Below, one piece after another: positions 1 through 10,200 of a DNA stretch of 64,000 nt. Numbering within the stretch: position 1 is the first letter of the stretch; every line of letters starts with the position of its first letter. The position numbers and the translations under genes were made by a program. Origin of the DNA: Heterobilharzia americana (taxonomy: Eukaryota; Platyhelminthes; Trematoda; Strigeidida; Schistosomatidae); contig OX104129.1 of assembly GCA_944470555.2 (NCBI GenBank), positions 50,129,998-50,193,997 of the forward strand, read 5' to 3'. The notes beneath the pieces were generated by a model. It did no database searches. It was given only the letters and a program-made list of their open reading frames with translations, and was not told the origin of the DNA.

Positions 1-830
1 CTAGGCACTCGAATTAACCGTCGTCGTGCGTTTGAAACCCACTCCATCTAATGGGATTTAAGCAGCCAGATAGTTTCATAAGCGTAAAGTATGTCGCTTA
101 TTTTCTATTGCGGAATGTGTGTTTGGGTTCTGAGTTCATCTCGATTATGCGACTCAAACGCTGCTGTTGAGGGTAATGAAGAAGTTATAGGCTTTTGATC
201 TTTGTTGCTGTACTGTTGTTACTCTCGTTTTTTGTAACCGCCGTAAAAGGAATGTGGAGGATAGACGTAGGGTGCTAGGCGAGAAAGACTAGTCAGTCGA
301 TAACATGATCTTCCACCGGCAGAGCTAGTTTGTCGAGGCACCACCTTCCTTGACGTGGCTTGTTAACCGAAGTAGAATTGGGTTGAAGCAAGCTTATGGT
401 GACCGGACCAAAATGGCATCAGACGATAAAGTTTCTGATTATTGGTTTGAGTCGTGTAGGTGGGTGTGGACTGTCTCACTGGGGTTATCAAGATAATAGG
501 AATAAACTGTTGGAGACCCTTAGCGACGTGGCTGAAAATAGGTCACAATGTATTCACCCACTGACGTCTTGTAAGGCTTGCACATTTTCACTGAATTTCA
601 TTTTCAAATTTCTCCTTCCCATCCACCTTTGTCTACTTTAGCATGTCTTTTTCGATCCACTGGTTCTTTGCATGCTACTGTACTGTGCGTTAATTTGAGT
701 CTGCACTTCTGTGCTAGGTCCTACGTTGGTTTTTTTCTTTTGGTCGAAGTTCGGCTCTGCGACCGTGCTGAGGATGTTTGGCAACTGCATTTTCGACCAC
801 CATTCTTTCCATAGGAATGATAGCACCTAG
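1..830 (+). mobile_element. Decayed 3' end of a non-LTR retrotransposon
   Basis: No intact gene. About 240-640 resembles, at the DNA and broken-protein level, the 3' end of the relic at 45850-47340: both have a GIGLK/RIGLEE-like stretch, then a CRWVW/CRPPVF-like segment, then 'gacgtggctgaaaatag/gacgtggctgataatca' and a C/T-rich tail. In schistosome non-LTR elements this is the segment after the reverse transcriptase. The reading frame has many stops. The first 200 bases hold nothing I recognise. The family assignment is by resemblance only. Confidence 0.45.
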
Positions 831-1004
831 TAAAAAACCCATGTGATTCATTTTGAGCCGAGATGGTGCGTTTTAGCATGGAGGTTGGTATTCATTGGGA
901 CTACTTTGTGAAAGCCGATTCTTTTCGTTCTTCCTCAGATAGAGAACAGTATCAACTTGGGACAGGGCATTATTGCATAGCAATTCAAGTTGTCTCACCT
1001 CGTA

Positions 1005-2640
1005 TCAGCACATCAAGCAAGAAAGCAGTAAGGTGAAATATGAACAAATAAGGACAAAAGCAGTCAAAAAGTTGCAAAATGAAGGGAGAGAATGAGAAAA
1101 TAGTGTGACGATTAAGATAAGGTGTGAATCCATCTGCACCACTGAGATCCATTCTGAGCCATACAACCTATAATCTCCTAGTTTGGTAGTCTTGATATAC
1201 CAGCCTGGAGGTTCACACTTCCTTACACCGGTCAGTCCAGCAGTCATAGACTTTCTGAACTGGTACCATGTTTTACTGTGACTGCCTCCAACTTTCTCCA
1301 ACCTGACCCCACTTCAGATAGGGTTCTGCAGTGGGATAGACGGTGAATAAGCATGCATAACACATCTGCCGACCATCTGATTCAGTGTATGTCTAAAACT
1401 TCAATAGAGTTTGCTTAACTGCCGGAAATTCGAAGTCTGACTCTTACACCACCGAACTTTTGTCACCACGAAAAAGACTGATGCTCCGAAAGCAACAATG
1501 ATCGAGCACCTAGAGCCCATTCTACTTCTAAAATCCATGGTTCACAGCCACATAGTAAGCGAATTGCACTGCAGTACACTGGACCGTGAAAAGGTTATCG
1601 GATATCACGCCGCCACCATAAATGGCGTCAGTCAACGGAAGTCAGTCGAACATTTTGTATCTGTGCAGAGATTCCGTTGGTCACCAACCTACCTGGTTTG
1701 ATATGACTTCTCAGGTAAGTGTATTCAACACACTCAACCATCCCACTCTCTATTGTTAGATAGGCAGCGGCAATTTGCATTTGGGTGGGGAGAAACGCAA
1801 TTCAAACATTTTAAATTGCTAACTTAGGTGTCCAGAAAACTCCGCATCTTATCAGAACTATATCATTTGCATATCCTAGATATACTTGGGATTCTCCTGT
1901 GACAAGATCAATCCCTATAGTCAGACGATAAGATGGAGACCTACTTGGTTGCATCTATGCTAAAGTTGAAGAATGGAGATAGTAGACATCCTTAGCGGAT
2001 ACCACTCGACGTGCTCAAATCGCCTGATAGCTCACTGTAACGTCGAACATGCTCACAGGTGTTTGGTTACAGAGTTTTTGACAGTGATGTACCAGTACAC
2101 CTGTCAGTGAGAGGCACTGCCATAAGACTTCCATTGATGCAGTCAAAAGCCACCTTCACATCAGGAAGTACAGTTAGTGTCAGGCATCGTTGCATGCGCC
2201 TGCGTTCTAAGACCTGATGGAGAGGAAATCTCTGGTTGATGTATCCACGATCTGGTTGGAAACCGGCTTTTGGGATTTTTGTTCTTCAGCTCCACTCAGA
2301 CGTCCAGGGATTATAAAGAACTAGAATCGTAAACACTATATTCATCGAGGTGATTCCCTTCTGGTCATCAGAAGAGGACTTCTCACCTTTCTTGAGTCCT
2401 GCGACGACCAGTGATTGGAACCAGTAATAGAGGATGATATGTCTCCCGTACATTGATTAACATCAGCTAACTTGACCGGTAGTCTTCGATCCCGTTACCC
2501 TTCTTCGTTTGAAATTACTTACAGCTTTCTCGACTCTTGAAAGTACTAGAGGTCCTATCTCACTGGTCCATTCAGGATCTGACTGGATAGTAGTCAGTAA
2601 AGTGTGGTAGCAACAAACCACTCACTGTGGAAGAGTCCCC
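1005..2640 (-). mobile_element. Decayed non-LTR retrotransposon, reverse-transcriptase part, minus strand
   Basis: Read on the minus strand, a broken translation follows the order of a LINE reverse transcriptase. Around 2300-2100 it gives a QPDRGYINQRFPLHQVLERR-like stretch (equivalent of 'AGFRPGRGCIDQIFTLRQIL') and then an 'LPDVKVAFDCIN' stretch, the AFD box of RT motif A. Near 1260-1130 it gives 'SKTWYQFRKSMTAGL' and 'PPGWYIKTTKLGDYRLYGSEW', the usual end of this protein. Stops and frameshifts occur throughout, so it is dead. It points away from the + strand relics on either side, so at least two insertions built this region. Confidence 0.6.
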
Positions 2641-2649
2641 CCCCCCACC

Positions 2650-5600
2650 GTTCCAGTTGTCCTCCTCTGAGGGTGAATGGCAAACCCATCATTCTCTGCC
2701 ATGGTTTTATTAGCCATTGATCTTTTAGCTACAATCTCCTTGATCAGAGGAAATATCTGTATAATGTTTCAAGTCTCTTCTGGGTTCTCCATTTCTTTAA
2801 ACTTCTCTGTCCACCGGTGCTCGCCGTCATTATGGACTCTGTTGTTGCTGCTTCCTGTCGTTGTGCTTGGACCCCGACCGACAGCTGTCATCTTGACGTA
2901 GTGGTCAGACTTGCGTATCACAATGACCCAACGAGCTATGCCGGTAGAACGCTTATTCCATCAAGATCATACTGTGCTAGAAAGGTCTGTTGGATGGTGG
3001 TAAAACGAAAAACAGTAATCGTTGTAGTGTAAATTACGGCAATATGATGGGAGTCTGAGCGAAGTCGTACTGCTGCTAACTAAATGGGGGTATGGCAGCA
3101 GTAAGGTGTTTTCCTTGGATGACCAGCAGTCCTACTCTGGTGCTTTCTTCTCATCGGAAGGGGAGCTAGAAAAGGTCGCTCCCAAAATAAAACTTCTCCA
3201 TGCCCCGATCTCCCGGTACCGGTGGTATGGGTTTTATGTCTATCCGGCGTTAGAACGACCAAATACCATACCAACAATCCTTAAAAGAATGTGTGTGACA
3301 GACCTCAAACGGATATCCCATGGGGCTCTGTGGTCACACAAATCTCCTTCAGGTACCGCAAGAGGACGCCTTCCACGGTGTGGGCAGCCGGGAAGTGTAG
3401 ACCGCTCTCAATTCCATCATTGCTGAAGTTCCCAAGATCACTACCCATCTAGCTCATCCTTACCTTCTAATCTCCCTTCACTTTTCTCAGTTAACACTCC
3501 TACACCTTCAACTTCCATCTCTATGGCTTTTGACAAATGATCTGAGTTCACAGAACATCATCCCTGATCTTAAACCATGCTCCAAATTACACATCTGAGC
3601 CTTCAATATCCGCACCCAGCATCAAATTGGTCAAAACTCCAGCAACTCAGACCATAAATTTGTGCTGCGTTTGTGAGACATATCCAGGACCCAAATGCAG
3701 TTATTCTCCTGACCAATATGGCGAATTCGCGAAATTCACCCTTCGAGTTTCTGAAGATTCGATGGTTAGTTCTTGCAGTCTTCTAGGTGTATGGATAGCA
3801 TTAAGCATTAGAGCAGAAAGCTCGCTACTAAACTAGATCCCAGTTGACTGTCATCTACACGTCTGGCTGAACGGCACAGTGAGAACTGAAAGTAATAATC
3901 AAATGCCATTGTCTCTTTGTAATCTCTGACACACCCACTGACTGCAGTTAAGATAAATTGAAAGATGAGTTCTACCGAAAAGTGTCCAGCCCCCTGAAAG
4001 CCAAATGTTCAAACATAGTGGTTCTTGCAGGTGATATCAGTGCACAAGGAGGTAGGTTGAGTCAGACAGGAAGGCACTCAGATAACACTTTCGGAGTCCC
4101 CGCTGAACGAACAGATAACGGCGATCCCCTACTACATCTGTGCTCAAATAACCGTTTATTTCTGTCTAGCGCAAACTTCAAACACCAAGAAAAACATTGT
4201 TTGACGTAGCGTCCGCCGAGTTCAACTCAGCGACTGACACAGATAAACCACATTGCTATCAGTCATCTGTGGAGAGGATCGGTGTAAGAGTACCACTCCT
4301 TCTGAAGCACATGTTAGATGGTGAGAGCGCGTATATTTCTGCGGCTTAATGGACGTGGAAAAACTTCGGCAACAAGACCATTACGAGTGCAGCTCATCAA
4401 TGAGAGAGCATTAAGGTCTCTTTCAGAGCGAGACTGGCTAGGCAGTTATCGGAACAGAATACTATCACTCGTCTAGAAGAAGCTTGGTGCTATCTCCAGT
4501 CTGCTATAAAAACAGCTTTGAGGACGGTAGCTAACTTTTAAACCTCGGTTAAAAAGAGCCAGTGGATATCAGCAGCACCTTCTAAATTCATGAATGCACG
4601 TGAACGCATCCCTGCAGGCTCCGAGTACAATAAGGAGCGAACGCAACTCAAACGTAGACTGACAAGAAGTCTACGCAATGACCGTGGACAATAGGGGGCA
4701 GCAAAGGCTATAGAGATGGAAAAGATAGCAGCAATAGATAACAGTAAAATGTTATGCAGACTGGGCCGAAAAGATCAACGGTTAGTGAGACTACAGCGGA
4801 TAAGGATAAGTCTGCGATTCACTCGCAGAGGAAACGACTGGAATGATTGGCAGAACACTTCGAAGAACAGTTCAACTGGCCTCTAGTTACTATTCGGTTG
4901 CCGGTTATCTAGTTGGATCCTGGATAAAACATTGAGATAGTGCCCCCCCCCCCAACACTTGCAGAAGTTGAGAAAGCGGTAGGTAACTTGAAACGAGGAA
5001 CGGCATGTAAGGACGATGATAGAGTATTTTTAGTCAAGTTAACTGAAGTGTTAGCCACTGTATGAGAGTTAAACATGCTCCCCTTTAATGTGTATCACTC
5101 ACTGATTATCACATTCTTCGAGAAAAGTGAGAATTCCTCTTGTAATAACCACAGGGGAATCAGCTCAACAAAGTGTCTAATATTCTAGGTTCTATAATTA
5201 TTGGACGCAGAAGCAAAGCTCGGGAATATCAAGCCCGAGAAAATTAGGCAAGCTTTCGACCTGATCGTGAGTATGTCGACCAAATATTCACACTCTGCCA
5301 GGTTCTTGAATACTGGGATGCTTACCGACGCCCGACAATAGCTGTATTTCTCGACGGCGGCATTCGAATCGATCGATCGATAAGTATTACGCCAGTGTCT
5401 CATTGAAAGGGGTACCGAGTAAGTGCACCACCCAGTTGAAGGCTCTTTACCCGAACACCTGTGAACATGTTATAGTCTATGGTAGGATATCGGATAAGTT
5501 TTTTGCGTCGAATGGTCGGTCAAGGATACTACTGTCTCCATCCTTAATCACTATCATGGATGTTCTTATGGAAGTCTCCCTCTCGACATCTGACTTCACA

Positions 5601-6020
5601 GGGATTGACCTAATCACAGGAGAAGTTTTGGTGAACATGGAATTCGCAGATGACATAGACCTGTTAGGTGAGGACGCTGACAAGATGCTCAGCCTTCCGG
5701 ACATGTTGAGTGACAATTTGAGAATGTTTCGGATGCGTTTCTCGCTACCCAAATGCAAATTGTTGCTCCAGGAATTGTCTTCAGCGATACCCCGGTTAAC
5801 AGTAGGGAGTGAAGTGGTTGAACGCTTCGCTCACCTGGGAGGTCATCCGCCCTGGTGGCTGACGAAATCTCTGCACGCATACAAAAGGGTCGGTTGGGTT
5901 TCCCAAACATACGCCACCTGTGGCGCCCCTACGATTAGGGCTCGCCCAATAAGGGTCGAGTGTACTGTGCTGGAGTCCGCACTGTTCTACTGTATTACTA
6001 GCAACATATACCAGCGATAA
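2650..6020 (+). mobile_element. Decayed non-LTR retrotransposon (5' region, endonuclease, reverse transcriptase)
   Basis: This longer relic keeps the order 5' region, endonuclease, reverse transcriptase. The endonuclease runs about 3570-4330 in several frames: 'CCVCETYPGP', 'KDEFYRKVSSPL', 'IVVLAGDISAQGG' (the D-x-N/S-A-Q active-site stretch) and 'FGVPAERTDNGDPLLHLCS'. The reverse transcriptase runs about 4960-6000, with 'NNHRGISS', an 'FLDGGIRIDRS' remnant of motif A and an open stretch 5403-6020 holding 'LVNMEFADDIDLLGEDAD', where FADD is the catalytic motif C, followed by 'FSLPKCKLLLQE'. Stops at several points make it a pseudogene. Poly-C runs lie at about 2637-2647 and 4943-4955. The same family recurs at 9-10.5, 21.5-23, 36.8-39 and 45.9-47.3 kb. 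Confidence 0.7.
5403..6020 (+). pseudogene. Reverse-transcriptase fragment of the preceding relic (longest open stretch)
   Basis: A 205-codon open stretch within the relic. Residues about 55-90 carry the RT motif B/C region, with 'LVNMEFADDIDLLGE' giving the catalytic FADD. Then comes 'LSDNLRMFRMRFSLPKCKLL', the thumb-proximal segment seen in other copies of this family. It starts and ends inside the domain and the frame shifts on both sides, so it is a fragment and not a functional enzyme. Confidence 0.65.
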
Positions 6021-6918
6021 AAGTCGAACGGAAGTAATTTTAAATCAGCACAAACCGAAATGGTCGCATAGCACGCTAAACACTTGCTTGTAGTCAAACA
6101 TTTCCTATTCTACTGAGCATTAGTTCACAGGAAACACTATTATTAGAGTGTATTATCCAATCAAGAGTTTTGAGGTAGAGGAAAATACCCTTAGTTTGTT
6201 CAGTCTGTGGATCCTTACTACGTGTATTCTTTAATTGTCAGCGTTTTTATTCCCACTTACGGAGACACCGGGTTTTCATGGATTAAGCCTCGAGTCCATG
6301 CTCCACTCATCCTACTCTGACCTGATCATTAGTGTAGTTCTATAAATTCTCAAACTATATAAATTTTAGCCGAGTAGTACATAAACCTGTGCTGGGTGGT
6401 TTTGTATTGTAGCAGTGCCAAACCCTTACGCATTAATATTCACCAAATCTAGTACAGGTAGCCATCGCAAATATATTACAAAATTGTTACCCCAAATTAC
6501 TAATATTACTCGACAAAAATGTTTGATTTTCACTATTTTGAACCGAAAATGAAACGATTGTATTGTGATGTACAGGCAATAAGTAGCAATCTTAATTAAT
6601 ACTTAGGTGAACTATTTTCAGATCTTGAAAAACGTTTATTCACCTGACCGACTGTTCTGTTCCCTTGTCTCGCTAATCTCCCGCTTGGTACACCCTATCG
6701 ATCGCAAGTTACCATCCGCCAGAATCGGAACTGATAGTTAATGGTTTTGAAAAAGAATATGTTAATGCTAAAAAATATACTTTTCCATGTTTGGGATTAT
6801 TTCTCGAGCCACTGCTCTTCCAAGTAGTAAGTATCCATAATGACATAGCTAGTCAGTAGTTTTTAAAACTTCATAGTTTCAGTTGAATGTTTAGGATGAT
6901 TTAACTTTTGTATAAAAG
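6021..6918. other. AT-rich stretch without recognisable gene
   Basis: I see no coding exon, repeat or RNA gene here. It lies just upstream of the first recognised RPA1 exon and is best read as RPA1 intron, ending in the T-rich acceptor 'aacttttgtataaaag'. An RPA1 exon encoding part of the N-terminal linker could hide here, but I could not identify one. Confidence 0.4.
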
Positions 6919-7279
6919 GTGATTTGAAGTCCGAGCAAACAACGGCGATACCCAAACCAGTATCCGCCCCAGCACGTTCTTTTGAACCGGAGCAGAAAAC
7001 ACCTCCGAAGCCTTCTACTGGTCCTTTCTCTGGGGTCAACCGAGTACTCCAGGGACACCGGGCTCTGGACTACCCCGTGTATTTCCCATACAAAGCCTTA
7101 ATCCGTACCAAAATAGATGGACTATACGTGCTCGTGTATCACAAAAATCAACCATCCGAACGTGGAGCAAACAAGGTCGTGATGGGAAACTTTTTAATTT
7201 TACGTTGGTTGATGAAAGTGGTGAAATCCGTGTAACTGCATTTAACGCCGAAGTAGACAAGTTTCATGACTTGATTCAG
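6919..7279 (+). CDS. RPA1: RPA1 exon: linker and first half of DBD-A
   Basis: The acceptor is 'tataaaag' and the donor is gtaaga after CAG at 7277-7279. The 3' part (7085-7279) reads [18 protein letters not shown], then [20 protein letters not shown], then [18 protein letters not shown]: the first strands of OB-fold A. The 5' part reads in another frame as a Pro-rich linker ([14 protein letters not shown], then KTPPKPST). The two frames join if 7021-7052 (GTCCTT...CTCCAG, 32 nt) is a tiny intron, giving [20 protein letters not shown]. Otherwise an indel of one or two bases is present near 7030. The donor is poor, so both readings stay open. Confidence 0.88.
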
Positions 7280-10200
7280 GTAAGAAAAAAACAGGTTATT
7301 TAAAATGAATTTCTGTCTATATTCCTAATGAGCTGATTCATTATCTTAGTGATTCTTATTTTATCAAAAAGTAGATTATGCTGCTTTGATTCCCATTCTC
7401 TACGTTGAATAGTTGCTTTCATTATAAATTATCAAACAGGTAGTCGAGTATTTCCACAAATTGAGTTATTTGGTCTGATAACAATAAGTTCGTTTCTGAC
7501 CATTTGGCACGAAAGATTGCAAAACTGATAGTTTCTGACCTTATATCGTACTACTCACCAAATAAAGCCAGATTATTTTAATAACCACGTGGAATTTCTT
7601 TCGCTAGACATGTAGATACATCTGTTAAGTGCAGAGTGACGACAGTACCTGACTGCCGAAATCTTTGTGAGTGCAGAACAATTCGAAGCTTTGATCCATC
7701 GATTGAAAGTTAACTGTTTAGACCAGTAAGCTACATATCTCTCATGAAGCCTAAGTTGTTAAAATTCCATTAACGATTGATACTTGGTTATTGTAGTCAC
7801 GGTTGGTAGAATGGGTGTGAACCGTTATCCCAGGAAGACTTCTCGAACTTAAGTATGCGAACTACATTCGCTTTCCAATTTGTAAGCGCACTATTAACAT
7901 TCGTATATAATAAAATGAAAAAGACTTTGCTGTCTACAGTAGGAGACATTTGTCAGCTTAAATAAGGATTACAATTTATTGTCCGTCGTCATATGATGAT
8001 GAACAATAAATTGCGTCTAAAACGTAATCCAATGAATAATACTGTTTCATTGTGTGATGCATCTAATGGATCAACTTAAATAGATATACATCGCAACACA
8101 GTACCCAAGTTTTACTCTGATTAAATATTTACACGCTATTCATTTTGTCGTAGCCAAAGTTTTATACCACTTAGTCGATAGGTGACCTGACATGTAGACG
8201 CTGTGGTCTAATTTTGTATACATAGCGTCGAGGTACAGCTTCTCAAGATGAAAGAGAGGGAAATAGTAGAGAATGTATTCGAAAATCTTGGAAAGTTGCG
8301 AAAAAGACAGTTAAGCAAATAACGAAATATAATTCGACGAGTAGGATGAAAGCTATGTTTGGATGTATCTTCGCCACTCAGATCGATTCTCAGTCACTAA
8401 CTTGAGTTTCCAAACACTGATATTGATTGTTATGCAGACTGCAATCGGAAATTCAACATGACTAGTGCTCTAACTGTCTGAATATACGAAGGTTTGAAAC
8501 ATCAACTGGTTCGCCTTGTGAACTTAAGACTACACATCACGTTTGGGCTGCGGACATGGCGGTTCCTCAACAAGCCTTATGCTATGAAGGTTACGTTGGT
8601 CGGACACCTGAAGCCTTTCCATACTTTCCACATCTATTGGAAGAGGTGAAAGGTGAAGATCTGGTCAGCTACCCCCGAGGCGAGCTGGAACCTATCTGGT
8701 TTTCTTAGATTTGCTATTCTCGAGCCTCATTTCGACATCTGATTGTTACTTAACTGAGAATTTTAGGGGAATGGTGATCAAGCATACTTTAAGGAGATTT
8801 TTAGCTTTTTAATAACGTCTGAATTTATCAGCGATTAAGATCAGTCTAAGGGGGGGGGGTCATGCCTGATTACCAGACAGCAGGAAACACATGATAATCT
8901 AGCTAATAATGCTTCGCAACCTCTGCTACCGTTGAAAGCATTATGTCACTACCATTTATGATTATTATTATCATCACCATAACACTTCATACAACATGTG
9001 CACAAAGAGATGTGCTTTACAAATGCATAAAGCACAAATAATGAAAGAGGAGTTGAAAACGAAAACAGAAGTGGACTAGTTAAGAAACAGTCTCTAAGAT
9101 ACATCCGAAAAAGTATTTATTACCTTCGTTCATCCATTGGTTCCAATCGTGAACCATATGTACCATTGTCTGAAGCCACTGAGTTGCGCAGTCTGTCGAA
9201 CGGCATCTAGGCAGCTATGAGTCACGTAGAGATGCTTACGCAAGACCAGCATCCTCCATGCCACGGTGCTATGTCATCAGCTCGCGACCTGTTGACTTTG
9301 TCGACCCAACCGTAGGGTGATCGAACAGTGATTTATGTGACAGGTACTGAGATGATATGTGTAAGATATATAGAAGTCAATGAGTTCGATATTTGATGAC
9401 GGTGAGATTGAATGACTGACGATCTCCACCGCACTGGGAACACTGTGCCTCAGCTCAGAATGACTTTCCTGTTGTTTCCACTGGATACTAGGAGTTCTAT
9501 ACGGAGATGAGTGGTCGAGAATGGAGAGTTGTCGAACGTGTTGATATCGGAGAGGCTGAAATTCACAGGTGTTGTATGTCCTAACTGTATGATGAGTTGA
9601 CGTGTCGGGAGGTTGTAGTGATGTGAGGGAGGTGTGTGTGGGGGGGGGTGGGGGGTGGGAATTGAGTGGTGACAGAGTTGTTAAGGTGGTTGAGACTTTT
9701 CTGGTGCCTAATCCATGTAAGGTTACTTTTTTGAGAGGTAGGCACCTGAAGATTAAGGTGTATTATTAATGGAGGTTGAGGGACATCTACTTGAAGATGG
9801 CACAGGGGGGCTGGATGTTATGAGGATTTCGATACTTTCATGGTTGACTTTTTCTAATTCCATCTCGCTTGAGAAGGGAAGCATCAGTATGCTACTGATG
9901 GCCATTGATGGGAAACATCTTACTGCTGTCACTCACACCTTGTCCCAGTCACTAGTATTACTTCGGCGCCTTGACTGACCCCAATCATAATGTGGTAATC
10001 CACACTATAACGACAACTGCTTTCTGTGTTATGACTCTGAGAAAGAGATTTGTATCACGGTTGAGCTTGAAGAGAACAGTCGAGTGATGACTAAGAAGAG
10101 GAGTAGAACTCGCCATTTTCTCTCCATAATCTCCAGGGACGCGTCAACTGATTGAAATTGTGTTGGAGTGAAATTCGAGTCCTTCAGAGAACTGTCCAGC

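Noticed and set aside
9769..9978. 69-codon + strand frame, repeated at 22274-22483
   Set aside because: It recurs only because the retroelement block is duplicated; no domain, and no splice signals tie it to RPA1.
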